Source: Aulostomus chinensis
Taxonomy: Eukaryota; Chordata; Actinopteri; Syngnathiformes; Aulostomidae
Direction: 5' to 3'
NCBI GenBank assembly: GCA_037954235.1
Contig: JBBMOA010000012.1
Span: forward strand, 1,245,001-1,309,000
DNA length: 64,000 nucleotides
Each line of letters starts with the position of its first letter. Position 1 is the stretch's first letter. Made by a program: the position numbers and the translations under genes. The notes beneath the pieces are model-generated. The model was not told the DNA's origin. It worked only from the letters and a program-made list of their open reading frames with translations, and made no database searches. This document shows positions 1 to 8,837 of the stretch, one piece after another.

Positions 1-240
1 TATATACATATATACATGTATATATGTGTATATGTATATATATATATATGTGTGTGTATATATATATGTATGCATGTATGTACATGTGTATATGTGTGTG
101 TATATATGTGTATATGTACATATCTATATATATATATATTTATATATATAATTATATATATAATTATATATATATAATTATATATATAATTATATATATA
201 TAATTATATATATAATTATATATATATGCGTGTGTGTGTA
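1..240. repeat. AT-rich microsatellite
   Basis: Almost pure alternating TA/TG/CA steps, including several palindromic blocks of the type ATATAATTATAT between about 130 and 220. It has no coding potential. It ends where the Tc1-like terminal repeat begins, as expected because Tc1 elements insert at TA. Confidence 0.95.
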
Positions 241-253
241 TATCCAGTATTTC

Positions 254-479
254 ACAAAAGTGAGTACACCCCTCACATTTCTGCAAATATTTAATTATAT
301 CTTTTATCAAATATTTAATTATATCTTTTCATGGGACAACACTGAAGAAATGATACTTTGATACAATGTAAAGTAGTCAGTGTACAGTTTGTATAACAGT
401 GTAAATTTACGGTCCCCTCAAAATAACTCAACACAACCATTAATGTCTCAACCCCTGGCAACAAAAGTGAGTACACCCC
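254..479. repeat. IR/DR-type direct repeats (254-272 and 461-479)
   Basis: Two identical 19-bp copies of ACAAAAGTGAGTACACCCC lie 207 bp apart. In IR/DR elements such as the Sleeping Beauty group, each terminal inverted repeat contains two transposase-binding direct repeats about this far apart. A tandem duplication of about 25 bp (AAATATTTAATTATATCTTTT twice, about 285-330) lies between them. Confidence 0.85.
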
Positions 480-511
480 AAAGTGAAAATGTCCAAATTA
501 GGCCCAAAGTG

Positions 512-652
512 TCAATATTTTGTGTGGCCACCATTATTTTCCAGCACTGCCTTAACCCTCTTGTGCATGGAGTTCACCAGAGCTTCACAAGTTACCACTG
601 GAATCCTCTTCCACTCCTCCATGACGACATCACGGAGCTGGTGGATGTTAGA
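512..652 (-). pseudogene. Tc1 transposase C-terminus (fragment)
   Basis: The minus strand reads 46 open codons, starting HQLRDVVMEEWKR and ending ENNGGHTKY before TGA at 514-512. This is the usual C-terminal end of fish Tc1-like transposases, beyond the catalytic DDE residues. The frame is intact but has no start and lacks the DNA-binding and catalytic parts, so it is a remnant. Confidence 0.85.
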
Positions 653-660
653 GGGTAAAG

Positions 661-762
661 GTGATGAACTGGCCAAGCATGTCTCCAGACCTAAACCCTA
701 TTGAGCATCTGTGGGGCATCCTCAAACGGAAGGTGGAGGAGTGCAAGGTCTCTAACATTGGG
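661..762 (+). pseudogene. Tc1 transposase DDE-region fragment, inverted
   Basis: The plus strand reads MSPDLNPIEHLWGILKRK, the block around the third catalytic acidic residue (the E of NPIEHLWG) in D34E transposases. It ends KVSNI, which is the residue stretch that should join directly to the HQLRD start of the neighbouring minus-strand fragment. The two pieces therefore belong together but now lie in opposite orientations. Confidence 0.85.
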
Positions 763-1008
763 TGGAACCCATTCACCTTGTCGTGCTGGATCCCGCCACC
801 CCGGGTAGCTAGCCCAAGGTGGCCCCAGGATAGATACACACCGAAGGCACCGATGACACTTAGTGGAGTTCAAATGAGTGATGGCGTCCTCCGGGTTATC
901 AAGTGGGTGCCCTCCTTCATGGATGTTTCGCTGATTATCCCACAACACCTCCAGAGGGTTCAGCAGTGAATCCCAGCATCCCAGGTTCACTCCCTAGACA
1001 CCATCAGC

Positions 1009-1503
1009 TCACTTGACGGCCCAGGTCGGATCCTTTCTTTTCATCCACAGCCACTGGCTCCCCTTCTCAGTGTCCCTGGAGAGGTCCTTGACTGCCTGCC
1101 TGTGGGCCTTCCCTCGCACTCCCATCTCCCTGTGTAGCCTGGATGTTGAGGTGGCTACAAAACCTCTGCAGCCTACTTCCACTGGGCATACCGCCGCTTT
1201 CCAGCCTTGTTGTTGAGCATCTGCAGCGAGTTCAGTATACCTCAGCTTCTTCCGCTCATAGGCCTCCTCCACTGCACTCTCCCAGGGCACCGGGAGCTGT
1301 ATGATGTAAACGAGCTTGAGCGAGGGTGACCATAGAACGATGTCTGGTCGCAGGTTGGTGGATGCGATCTCAGTTGGGAAGCAGAGTTTCTTGTTCAGGT
1401 CTGCCAGCAACTTCCACTCCCATGCTCTGCCCAGCTGCCCAGGGTCAGCTCTTATGGTAGTGAGGTAGAGAGACAATTGAAGACTCAATTGTTCAGAGAG
1501 CAC
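1009..1503 (-). pseudogene. Retrotransposon restriction-like endonuclease domain
   Basis: The 164-codon open frame includes LRPDIVLWSPS, the R/K-PD motif of the endonuclease, followed after 14 residues by Gln where catalytic Glu is expected (…IIQLPVPWE). It continues with EAYERKKLRYTELAADA and PVEVGCRGFVATS, stretches typical of this domain in fish and invertebrate elements. The domain would nick target DNA to prime reverse transcription. The Glu-to-Gln change (CAG instead of GAG) suggests loss of activity. The initiating Met is not a natural start, since the frame was continuous with upstream parts before the SINE-like insertion. Confidence 0.8.
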
Positions 1504-1505
1504 TG

Positions 1506-1818
1506 AGGCACTTAACCTGACTCTTCTCCTCTTTGTCCTGTGGTAGAATCAGTCAGAGGGTCCAAGACCCAGCACTTAGTGACTATGTAGCACTAACTGG
1601 GTTGTGTGATGTTGTATGTCTGTTATATTAAAAAAAAAAAAAAAAAAGGGAGGGGGGCGACACTTCTTCTGCCACTAGATGGCAGTACCTGTGACCAAAT
1701 CACAACTGAAGCACTGTTGCGCTTCCTATGGACTTTTCCTTAATTAGGTCTAAATTCTTGCTTGTGTTGTACGTCGCTTTGGACAAAAGCGTCTGCTAAA
1801 TGAAATTGTAGAATTGTT
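1506..1818 (+). mobile_element. SINE-like element, copy 1
   Basis: About 312 bp, nearly identical to 45180-45482. It contains an A-run (1630-1647) and ends with GTCGCTTTGGACAAAAGCG followed by TCTGCTAAATGAAAT. That 3' motif is very common at the ends of teleost short interspersed repeats, often before a simple repeat tail; here the tail is GTAGAATTG. No clear RNA polymerase III box A or B was seen, so the SINE label rests on the tail and repetitiveness. It interrupts the retrotransposon between the zinc-finger and endonuclease parts. Confidence 0.7.
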
Positions 1819-1867
1819 GGCTGGCTTGCCCCTCCCAGACAAATGGTGTTGGCTGCCAACGGGATGA

Positions 1868-2080
1868 CTAGGGAGGAAGGGCATTCACGCTTGTCCGTTG
1901 TTTTTCCAGCGTTGCTTCCAGGCACTTCAGCACCTGGTTGTGCCGCCAGGTGTAACATCCTTGGGTGAGGCTAGTCTTGAATCCCACTAAGATGTGCTTC
2001 AGTGTTGCTGGGCATGGACATTGAGGGCACGTGGGGTCTTCACCATACCACTGGCTTAGGTTTGCAAGAGAGGGCAACAC
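1868..2080 (-). pseudogene. Retrotransposon zinc-finger segment
   Basis: The frame includes CPQC, then seven residues, then HILVGF, followed by TWRHNQVLKCLEATLEKQR. A C-X2-C-X7-H-X4-C finger just before the endonuclease is typical of this element class. Here the last Cys is replaced by Phe (TTC instead of TGC). The block lies where expected between reverse transcriptase and endonuclease. Confidence 0.75.
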
Positions 2081-2484
2081 ATCATAGGCAGCCCTGATGG
2101 TAAAGCTCCCCCTGAATGCCTATATCTCCCACAGATCTTTCCAGGAGATATTCCTCTTCTCCACTCCTTCCCATGCCATCCACTGCCCTTGCTTTGCCTG
2201 AGACACAGCCTGTACACGCCTTCCTGCTTCCTCTTCCCGCCGTACCTATTGGACCACCAGCTTGCACCTCTCAGCTGGATTGGCCTTGCTCCAGGCCAGT
2301 GTGTTGGCCCCCGAGACCAAGACCACTCCTCCCCTCCTGAACTCGGCCCACGATGTCCCTGTGTTTGAGTGCTGCCTTTGCCTGCTCAGTTGCAACCAAC
2401 GGGGTCCACTTCCTTCCGGTGGCCAGGATGGGTGCTGCTTGGGCAGCAAATGGATCGCTCGAATCCAGTAGCATCATCTCCAGT
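2081..2484 (-). pseudogene. Retrotransposon linker, frame-broken
   Basis: This joins the thumb region to the zinc finger. Fragments appear in different minus frames (for example VRLEMMLLDSSDPFAAQAAPIL, about 2490-2420). The region is the expected part of the same polyprotein with several indels. No separate gene is present. Confidence 0.6.
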
Positions 2485-3054
2485 CTAACTTTGGCACACT
2501 TGTACTCCTCTGGAGTACAAGGAGATGGGCAGGTGTAATATCCCTTTGCCGTTGAGCCCAATGCTGCTGAGGCACCTGGGAAGGCCAAGCAACTTCCTTG
2601 CGTATGAGGTGACCAGTCTCTCCAGCTTTTCCACCTTTGAGAGCGGAACTTCATAGAGTGTTAATGGCCAAAGGAGACTTGGAAGTAGTCCATCCTGCAT
2701 GCACCAGAGCTTCAACTTGCCCAGAAGCAGTGTTCTGTCCATGTTCTCCAGGCCACTGGCCACCTCCTTCCTGAGTTGCTCCACTTGCTCTTTGTCTTTG
2801 AGGGAGGCATCACACCAACGACCCAGGCTCTTCACAGGCTTTTCAGAGACCGTTGGAATGGGTTCCTCGCCAATGTGGAAGTGGTGGTCTGACAGCTTCC
2901 CCTTGACAATGGAGATGCTTCTGGATTTGCTCGGCTTGATGTTCATGCGAGCCAACTCGATGTTTTCCTGGAGCTTCCCTAGCAGCCGCACTGTGCAAGC
3001 CTTGGTCGTGGTCAATGTTGTGAGGTCATCCATGTAGGCTCTGACTGGTGGCAG
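2485..3054 (-). pseudogene. Retrotransposon RT catalytic YMDD and thumb region
   Basis: The minus frame begins RLPPVRAYMDDLTTLTTT, containing the YMDD form of the reverse transcriptase active site. It continues through a basic/thumb region (NIKPSKSRSISIVKGKL, EKLERLVTSYARKLLGLP). The frame is displaced from the upstream GGWRTVNKTW segment by an indel near 3055. Confidence 0.8.
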
Positions 3055-3152
3055 CCTCAGCCCAGGTCTTATTCACTGTCCGCCAACCACCTATCAAGAG
3101 GCCCGTATAATGACCTCCATGGCCAGGGGGAGATGGTGCAGCCGGCCATGAT

Positions 3153-4106
3153 TCACACTTCCAGATGTTGCCACGCCGTGGTGTACTCTGCTGTTATCAC
3201 ACAGAGCTGGATGTCCTGGAAGTAGGCCTTGACAAGGGTTGTCAGAGCTGGTGGGACTCTGAAGTAGTCGATGGCTGTCCACAGGAGGTTGTGAGGGACT
3301 GAGCCAAAGGCGTTCGCAAGATCCAGAAACACCACGTGGAGATCTTTTCCCTCCTTCTTGGTGACCTGGATCTGATGCCAGATTACACGCGCATGTTTCA
3401 CACATCCTGAGAAGCCTGAGATCCCTGCTATCTGGATTGACGTGTCAATCAGGTTGTTTCTTTGCAGGAATCCTGCCAGCCTATGAGCAACCACACTGAA
3501 GAAGATTTTTCCCTCGACATTTAGAAGGCTGTTCTGGCAGAACTGGCAGATTTCTGATGAGTCCTTTTCCTGAGGGATAAGGATCCCTCTGGCTCTCCGC
3601 CAGGACGTTTGTATCTCCTTCTTTTGCCGCACGACTTTCATCAGCTTCCAGAGGAATCTCAGGACATCTGGTGCATTTTTGTAGAGCCTGTATGGAACTC
3701 CGTTGGAGCCTGGAGCTGATGCGGCCCTTGCTCTGCGCACAGTTTTGTCCACTTCACTCCACCTGGGTGGACTGATTTCTAGCTCATGCTCTGGTGGACT
3801 GAGTGGTGGCATGTCAGGTGGAAGTGTCACTTCTTCCTGGTGTTGGTCATCTGTGCAGGACTTTTTCAGATGTTCTTCCAGGATGGCCTTTGACACTGAG
3901 AGAATTCCGCTCTTCTCCTTTGTGAAGAGACTCTTCGCAAATTTGTAGGGGTCTTTGTAGGAGCGTGACCTTGTTTGCTCCTTCCTACTGCGCTTCTTCA
4001 GGAGGTTTTCAGCTCTCAGTGTTGCAAGCCTTCTCTGGATCTCTTCCTGCAGCAGGTTTATCCTCTCCTTCTCCTCCTCTGTGGCCTTCTTCCATTGCAT
4101 CTTCAT
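3153..4106 (-). pseudogene. Reverse transcriptase domain, N-terminal two thirds
   Basis: 317 codons are open. A basic coiled N-terminal part is followed by RT blocks: SAPGSNGVPYRLYK, WRRARGILIPQ, then DLHVVFLDLANAFGSVPH (motif A, first catalytic Asp), and a region ending TTAWQHLEV. The next block (IMAGCTISP, motif B) is present but follows an in-frame TGA at about 3154. It then shifts frame after CTISP because of a small deletion. The protein is therefore defective. Confidence 0.85.
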
Positions 4107-4327
4107 CTGCCTCCTCTCCTTGACTAGGTGATCTTTTTCTGTCTGCCTTCTGGACTATGTGGGAACTGACCGAGTAGACTGTTTGCCTTCGGCCACTCCG
4201 AACCGCTCCGCTCCATAGGCATAGATTAAGTTGCCCATTCTCTCCAACTTCTTCATGGTGGTGCCTTTGATCCCTTCTAGGATGTTGCAGAGATCAGTGT
4301 TGACCTCCTTCCACAGCAACTTGTCTT

Positions 4328-4343
4328 ACATGTATATGTATGC

Positions 4344-4380
<37 letters not shown>

Positions 4381-4500
4381 CATCTATACATACATCTATA
4401 CATGTATATACATATATAATGTACATCTATACATATATACATATATTTGTATACCATACATATACATATATATGATGTATATATGTATATATATATAAAT
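4328..4500. repeat. (TG)n plus TACA/TATA microsatellite
   Basis: (TG)n from about 4351 to 4378, followed by degenerate ATACATATA units to about 4496. It directly abuts the N-terminal end of the retrotransposon and probably marks where that copy was truncated or recombined. Confidence 0.9.
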
Positions 4501-6248
4501 TCAAAGATTTCAAGCAAACCAAAGTAATCACAGTGATCAACAGAAAACAATAAAAAATAGCAGTCAACTAAACGTATGGCATCTCATGCCCCCCCATACA
4601 AAAGAAAAGCAAGAGGTGAGCATGAGACCCTACATATAATCACATGACCCGCTCCCAGAAAACAACAACATAAACTATATCATGCTCAGAATAAGCAACA
4701 CCAAAACAACCCTTAACCTTAACCAACAGACAGATGCATTTATGGTTCCTGCAGTTTTACTCTACTTTGTTTTATGGGGATATGGGAACATCCAGCTGTG
4801 TACAGTCGTACACAACTACAGTAGTACTGCCGGTCAAGATGGTAAATGCCAGTGTCATGTATGTAAAAACTACACAATTGAACCACCTGCACCCTCACTC
4901 TCAAGCACGATGAAACCCAGTCTGGGACCTTGTGGTTTACAGTTAGCTGTGTTGAGTTCACTTAAATTATTCTGATACGATTACAGCCTTTACACTAACT
5001 TTTATTTTGATGCCGTGATTATTAATTCAGCCCGTGTGTCTGTGGAGACACATGAAGACATGTCATTTTGAACCCAAGGGCCGTAAAACAGGCCTGAGAC
5101 ATGAGATGTTTTAAATAAAAAAAAGAGCACCACACACATCACATGTAATTTAGAGTGAACAGTCATACATACATTTATTTTTAAGATTTTATGCTGACAG
5201 ATAAATTAGAGATAAAAACCACTCTACTAAACCATGCTTCTTCTGCCGATGTCCGTCCTTCATGCGTTTGGTTGTCCTGCTTTGTGGCGCTGCCTCTTGG
5301 GCCTGTGTTGTCTCCTGAACTTCCTCTTCCTCCGCTTGAAGTTGTTTGTCCAAGACCATCACTTCTTCCTCATGCTTAATATAGAACATTGAATGGTGAA
5401 ACATGAACTTTGAAAAAAATGCTGAAATCATTGTATTATTGTGATTTTTTTTTTTTTTTTTTTTTTGGCCCACACAGTCGTGGAAAAGTCAAAATAAACT
5501 TTACAGGCCTCTCTAACCCTTGGGCCTGAACTTCAGACCTGCAGTGAGGGAAACAGGCTATGATCCGCCGAAAACACAGTGTATTTTGTTTTGAAAATTA
5601 GCCAAAAATACTGTTGTTCTGAAATATGATGCGTCCCATATCTAAGCAGGTTGAATAAATGGACATGACTAGTTAGACCAAAACTCTTAGGTTCCAGGTT
5701 GCTCCACTGTCACGTCTCCTTAGTTCTACGTGGCCAGCGGCTTCTCCCCCTCTCACTCGCCCGCTCGCTCTCTCTGTGACCGCGGAGCCGCAACGATCAG
5801 AGAAGCGACTCATCAACCCAGAATTACAAGAAAACTGGTCCGGTAGAATACCGAGGAGTTTTGGTACCGCCGATATTTTGAGTCTACACCCCTAACAGGA
5901 ATTTATTAATGTTATTTAAAACACACTCACACTGGGTGCTTTTTGATATGAGGAAAAAAGGGCAGGGGCTCATACCCCCTGGGGGCCCTATGTGTGCACG
6001 TGCCTGCCTGTAGATATTGGTGTTGTTTACCTGGTTACCAGTTAATGAGCTCCATGGAGGGGGAGGGGGTCTCTTAAAAGACTGATAACAGTTCCATCTT
6101 TGAGTTTTGGAAGGGAGGTGTGAAAGAATAAGAAAAGAAGCCGATCAAATACACCTTTGATATTAATCTGCTCCATCTCCCAGGATGTTCTAGTAGGTTT
6201 GCTACACCATCGGCTAGACTTATGTGCTGTTAACGCGTGCCAGCCTTC
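4501..6248. other. Intergenic region upstream of odorant receptor 1
   Basis: No supportable exon. It contains a 24-base T-run near 5443-5466. The segment about 5700-5900 ends TACCGCCGATATTTTGAG followed by TCTACACCCCTAAC; a terminus of type TAGGGGTGTA is common in hAT-type elements, so this may be a hAT fragment, but no partner end was found. The lysine-rich minus-strand frame over the T-run is an artefact. The receptor promoter should lie toward the right end, but no TATA box is evident. Confidence 0.55.
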
Positions 6249-7175
6249 ATGGAGGCTGAACTCAATGTAACATATTTAACCCTTGGTGGTCATGTAGAAG
6301 TGGTCAAATACAGATACCTTTACTTTGTGATCATGTTTGCAGTATATCTCCTCATACTGTGCAGTAATTCTACCATCATTTGTCTGATCTGGATCCACAG
6401 AAACCTTCATGAGCCCATGTACATTTTCATTGCAGCTTTGCTACTCAACTCTGTTTTGTTTAGCACGACTATCTACCCAAAGCTTCTGATGGACTTCTTG
6501 TCTGAGAGACAGATCATCTCTTACTCAGCCTGTCTTGTCCAGTACTTACTGTATTACTCTTTTGGAGGTTCAGATTTCTTACTGCTGGCAGCCATGGCTT
6601 ATGACAGGTATGTGTCTATATGCAGACCTCTGCAGTACCCAACCATCATGAGCAGGACGACCGTCAGCGCTCTCTTAGCGTTGGCCTGGTTGCTGCCGGC
6701 CTGCCAGGTTGCAGCAGCAGTTGTCGTCATCTCAAAACTGGAGATCTGTAGTTCTACTCTGGGCAGTGTTTTTTGCCGTAATTCTGTCCACAGGCTTCAC
6801 TGTGTGAGCTTAAGAGTTCTTTCTGTATACAGTCTGGTCGTTTTGGTGAATGTTGCTCTTCTGCCTGTGTGCTTCATTCTCTTCACATACACAAAGATAT
6901 TCATAATCACGTATCACAGTTGTGGAGCAGTCAGGAAGAAGGCAGCAGAGACCTGTTTACCCCACCTGCTGGTTCTACTCAGCTTCTCCTCTTTATGTGC
7001 GTTTGATGTGATTATAGGTCAACTTGAGTCTGATTTACCAGACTTTGTTAAATTAACAGTGACTTTGCAGATAATTGTGTATCACCCTCTCTTAAATCCA
7101 ATTGTATATGGACTTAAAATGAAAGATATCTCGAAACATCTCAAGAGCCTGTTCTGTCATTTTTCTGAAGTATAA
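6249..7175 (+). CDS. Odorant receptor (teleost class, probably delta group)
   Basis: A seven-transmembrane G-protein-coupled receptor of 308 residues in one exon, as usual for fish odorant receptors. It would detect water-soluble odorants in olfactory sensory neurons and signal through Golf. Visible hallmarks: N-glycosylation site NVT at residue 6, LHEPMYIF at 53-60, conserved Cys95, MAYDRYVSICRPLQYP from 116, Cys167/176/185 in extracellular loop 2, KKAAETCLPHL at 230-240, and NPIVY at 283-287 with a short cytoplasmic tail. The ATG at 6249 is preferred because the frame extended four codons upstream begins with GTG, and because MEAELN aligns with the MEEELN start of the second receptor. Assignment to the delta group is by impression and needs a tree. 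The gene looks intact. It pairs tail-to-tail with the receptor at 11599-12531. Confidence 0.95.
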   Translation: MEAELNVTYLTLGGHVEVVKYRYLYFVIMFAVYLLILCSNSTIICLIWIHRNLHEPMYIFIAALLLNSVLFSTTIYPKLLMDFLSERQIISYSACLVQYLLYYSFGGSDFLLLAAMAYDRYVSICRPLQYPTIMSRTTVSALLALAWLLPACQVAAAVVVISKLEICSSTLGSVFCRNSVHRLHCVSLRVLSVYSLVVLVNVALLPVCFILFTYTKIFIITYHSCGAVRKKAAETCLPHLLVLLSFSSLCAFDVIIGQLESDLPDFVKLTVTLQIIVYHPLLNPIVYGLKMKDISKHLKSLFCHFSEV

Positions 7176-7580
7176 ATGGAATTCAAAGAGAAAAAACCTG
7201 AAATAATTTGCCAGAGTTGGCGCTGCATGGATTGACTGAACTCCTTTGAATGCATCCACTTTCCCTTCGTCCAAACAACTGCATCAAGGTGTCCTGTTCT
7301 GTCCTCAATGGGCCTTTGCGGTTTCAGAACATTGTATATTTCTGTAGTTTTTAGGTCTTAATTACATATAAAAATCAGCTTAAGTGACTAGCAACAGCCC
7401 GTGAAATTCCTTATTCTGTCAACACTATTATTTGAATTATATTGTCAATCATGTATATTGATAAAAGCATCTGCAAAAAACCTGTTTCCTGGCTTGTTGA
7501 CTGACACATTAAGTGCTGATTTAAGTGCCTAACTTGAGTCATTGTTGCCTTGTTACACTTATCAGTGATTTTTCAACACC

Positions 7581-7586
7581 AATAAA
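7581..7586 (+). promoter_or_regulatory. Candidate poly(A) signal for odorant receptor 1
   Basis: An AATAAA lies about 405 bp after the receptor stop codon, on the coding strand, before the CA microsatellite. The 3' UTR length is plausible. There is no direct evidence of use. Confidence 0.4.
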
Positions 7587-7689
7587 TGTTTCAGCTGGTA
7601 GTCAGACACTGCCACCATGAAGATGCATTTATTCATCACCAAAACAACAACCAGCTATGGGCCATACCCCGGGGTTACTGTTCTACTGG

Positions 7690-7792
7690 AATACTCAGCA
7701 ACATGCACACACACAGTCTCACAAACACACACAGTCTCATATACACAAACACTCTCTCACACACACACAGAGTTTCTCAAACACACAGTCAC

Positions 7793-7824
<32 letters not shown>
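7690..7824. repeat. (CA)n microsatellite
   Basis: Imperfect CA-rich repeats from about 7690, becoming pure (AC)n at about 7790-7823. The overlapping His/Thr-rich open frames are artefacts. Confidence 0.95.
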
Positions 7825-7848
7825 CCCTTCTCTGATCAAAACTGTAGT

Positions 7849-8823
7849 GGTGCTATTGACACCATATTTTCGAGAAGGAAATCAGGATCGGAGGAACCTG
7901 CCTGTCCGCATGGAACCGACCCGTCTGCATGGAACCGACCCTTGCGGGCTATGTTCTCGATTCCTGGGGGAGATGGCGTACCGCGTGCTTGACACCTCTC
8001 TCCGTGGAGGACATCGAGGCCCTCTACGTATTTGGGTTCATGGTTGTGGGGCTTCTCCTCCTCGGACTTGGAGGTGCCCTCACATTCCACAAAATTGGCA
8101 AGACGATGGCTGCCACCAGATCTGGACCTCCACAACTGACCGTCATTTACAACGCTATTATTGAGGCTGGCAAAGCGGGGCAACAACAGACTCTTGAACT
8201 GTAACAACAGACTCTTGAACTGAAACGCAGGATGGAAACCATCTCGGAGCAGTTGGCCGCTCTGTGAAGAGGAGAGTGATGTTGAAGACCAGAAAATTTT
8301 TTTAACTTTACAATTTGGATTGGACTGAAAGAGAAGACGGATTGGAATGTGTGCTCCTCTGCCCAAACCCAAACACAGCAACCTTATTGGCTACTGAAGG
8401 TCACCTGCCCACTGTTTATCCTCCAGGAGAACTCCCTCTGCCTTGGTGACACAAATGGCACGTACTATCCCCCCCTCCCCCGTGTGTTCCTGACCCCAGC
8501 CTCTGCCCTCTCCACCTCCCTTGGGGTGGCAGCGCCTGTTGGCTGCAGCCTGCCCCACCCAGGCTTGGTGGCGCGGCCCCCGCTGCGACGCCTCACTCTC
8601 GCTTGCCTCCATTGGGTCAACGGACTGCTCAAGTTTAGCGTACAGACACAACAAATGTAGATGTGCTGTTGTTAATTCTGAAGGGTACCATTATTACTTT
8701 CAATCTGCAACAATTGTGACTGATTGTGATCGTTGTATCAGGCTTTGAGTTGTGTAATGGCATTTCGCCCTGGGCTCAATCCCTTGGTGACAATAAAGGC
8801 GACTTATACTGATACTTATGCTT
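7849..8823 (+). mobile_element. Unidentified retroposon with 14-bp target duplication
   Basis: The 14-mer ATCAAAACTGTAGT occurs at 7835-7848 and again at 8824-8837, bracketing 975 bp. This is the signature of target-primed retroposition. The 3' part ends with CATTTCGCCCTGGGCTCAAT, an AATAAA at 8792-8797 and a short TGATACTTATGCTTAT-type tail, resembling the 3' ends of several fish LINE and SINE families. The 5' part carries the small membrane/coiled-coil reading frame described separately. I do not recognise the family. It could be a truncated LINE, a retroposed cellular transcript, or a non-autonomous element with its own small frame. Confidence 0.75.
7929..8267 (+). pseudogene. Small membrane/coiled-coil protein relic inside the retroposon
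   Basis: From ATG 7929 the frame reads 91 codons to a TAA, then 20 more codons in the same frame to TGA at 8265-8267. A hydrophobic segment (ALYVFGFMVVGLLLLGLGGA, about residues 31-50) could span a membrane. The C-terminus (…TLELKRRMETISEQLAAL) is heptad-like. The internal stop arises in a 21-bp in-frame tandem duplication (AACAACAGACTCTTGAACTG twice) where CAA became TAA. An upstream ATG at 7911 is in a repeated ATGGAACCGACCC motif. I do not recognise the protein and assign no function. Confidence 0.55.
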
Positions 8824-8837
8824 ATCAAAACTGTAGT

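Larger units (their letters stand above)
245..762. mobile_element. Tc1-like transposon fragment, internally rearranged
   Basis: One end of a Tc1/mariner-type element. The terminal region starts about 245 and carries two identical 19-bp direct repeats (ACAAAAGTGAGTACACCCC), as in the IR/DR class of fish Tc1 elements. Next come the last codons of the transposase on the minus strand (652 to 512). From about 653 to 762 the preceding transposase segment is present but inverted, reading on the plus strand. The N-terminal two thirds of the transposase and the other end are missing. At about 763 the sequence passes into a different retroelement. The fragment cannot be autonomous. Confidence 0.9.
763..4326 (-). 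mobile_element. Non-LTR retrotransposon of the restriction-like-endonuclease class, degraded
   Basis: Read on the minus strand, the pieces are colinear with one polyprotein. They are an N-terminal basic region (4326-4107), reverse transcriptase (4106 to about 2900), thumb/connection (to 2485), a CCHC-like finger (around 2010) and a PD-(D/E)XK-like endonuclease (1503-1009). That domain order matches elements such as R2, R4/Dong/Rex6, NeSL and Hero; I cannot assign the clade by eye. The frame is broken by several frameshifts and stops and by a SINE-like insert at about 1506-1818. It is cut at 4326 by a microsatellite and at 763 by the Tc1 fragment. No poly(A) tail is visible at the 763 end. Confidence 0.85.

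Noticed and set aside
691..990. 99-codon minus-strand frame
   Set aside because: It runs from retrotransposon 3' sequence into the antisense of the Tc1 fragment, so it is a chimera of two elements.
5189..5473. Lysine-rich 94-codon frame on the minus strand
   Set aside because: Its start lies in a poly-T run and the rest has no recognisable domain.
6237..6248. Odorant receptor start at 6237
   Set aside because: That codon is GTG; vertebrate genes start at ATG, and 6249 aligns with the start of the paralogue.
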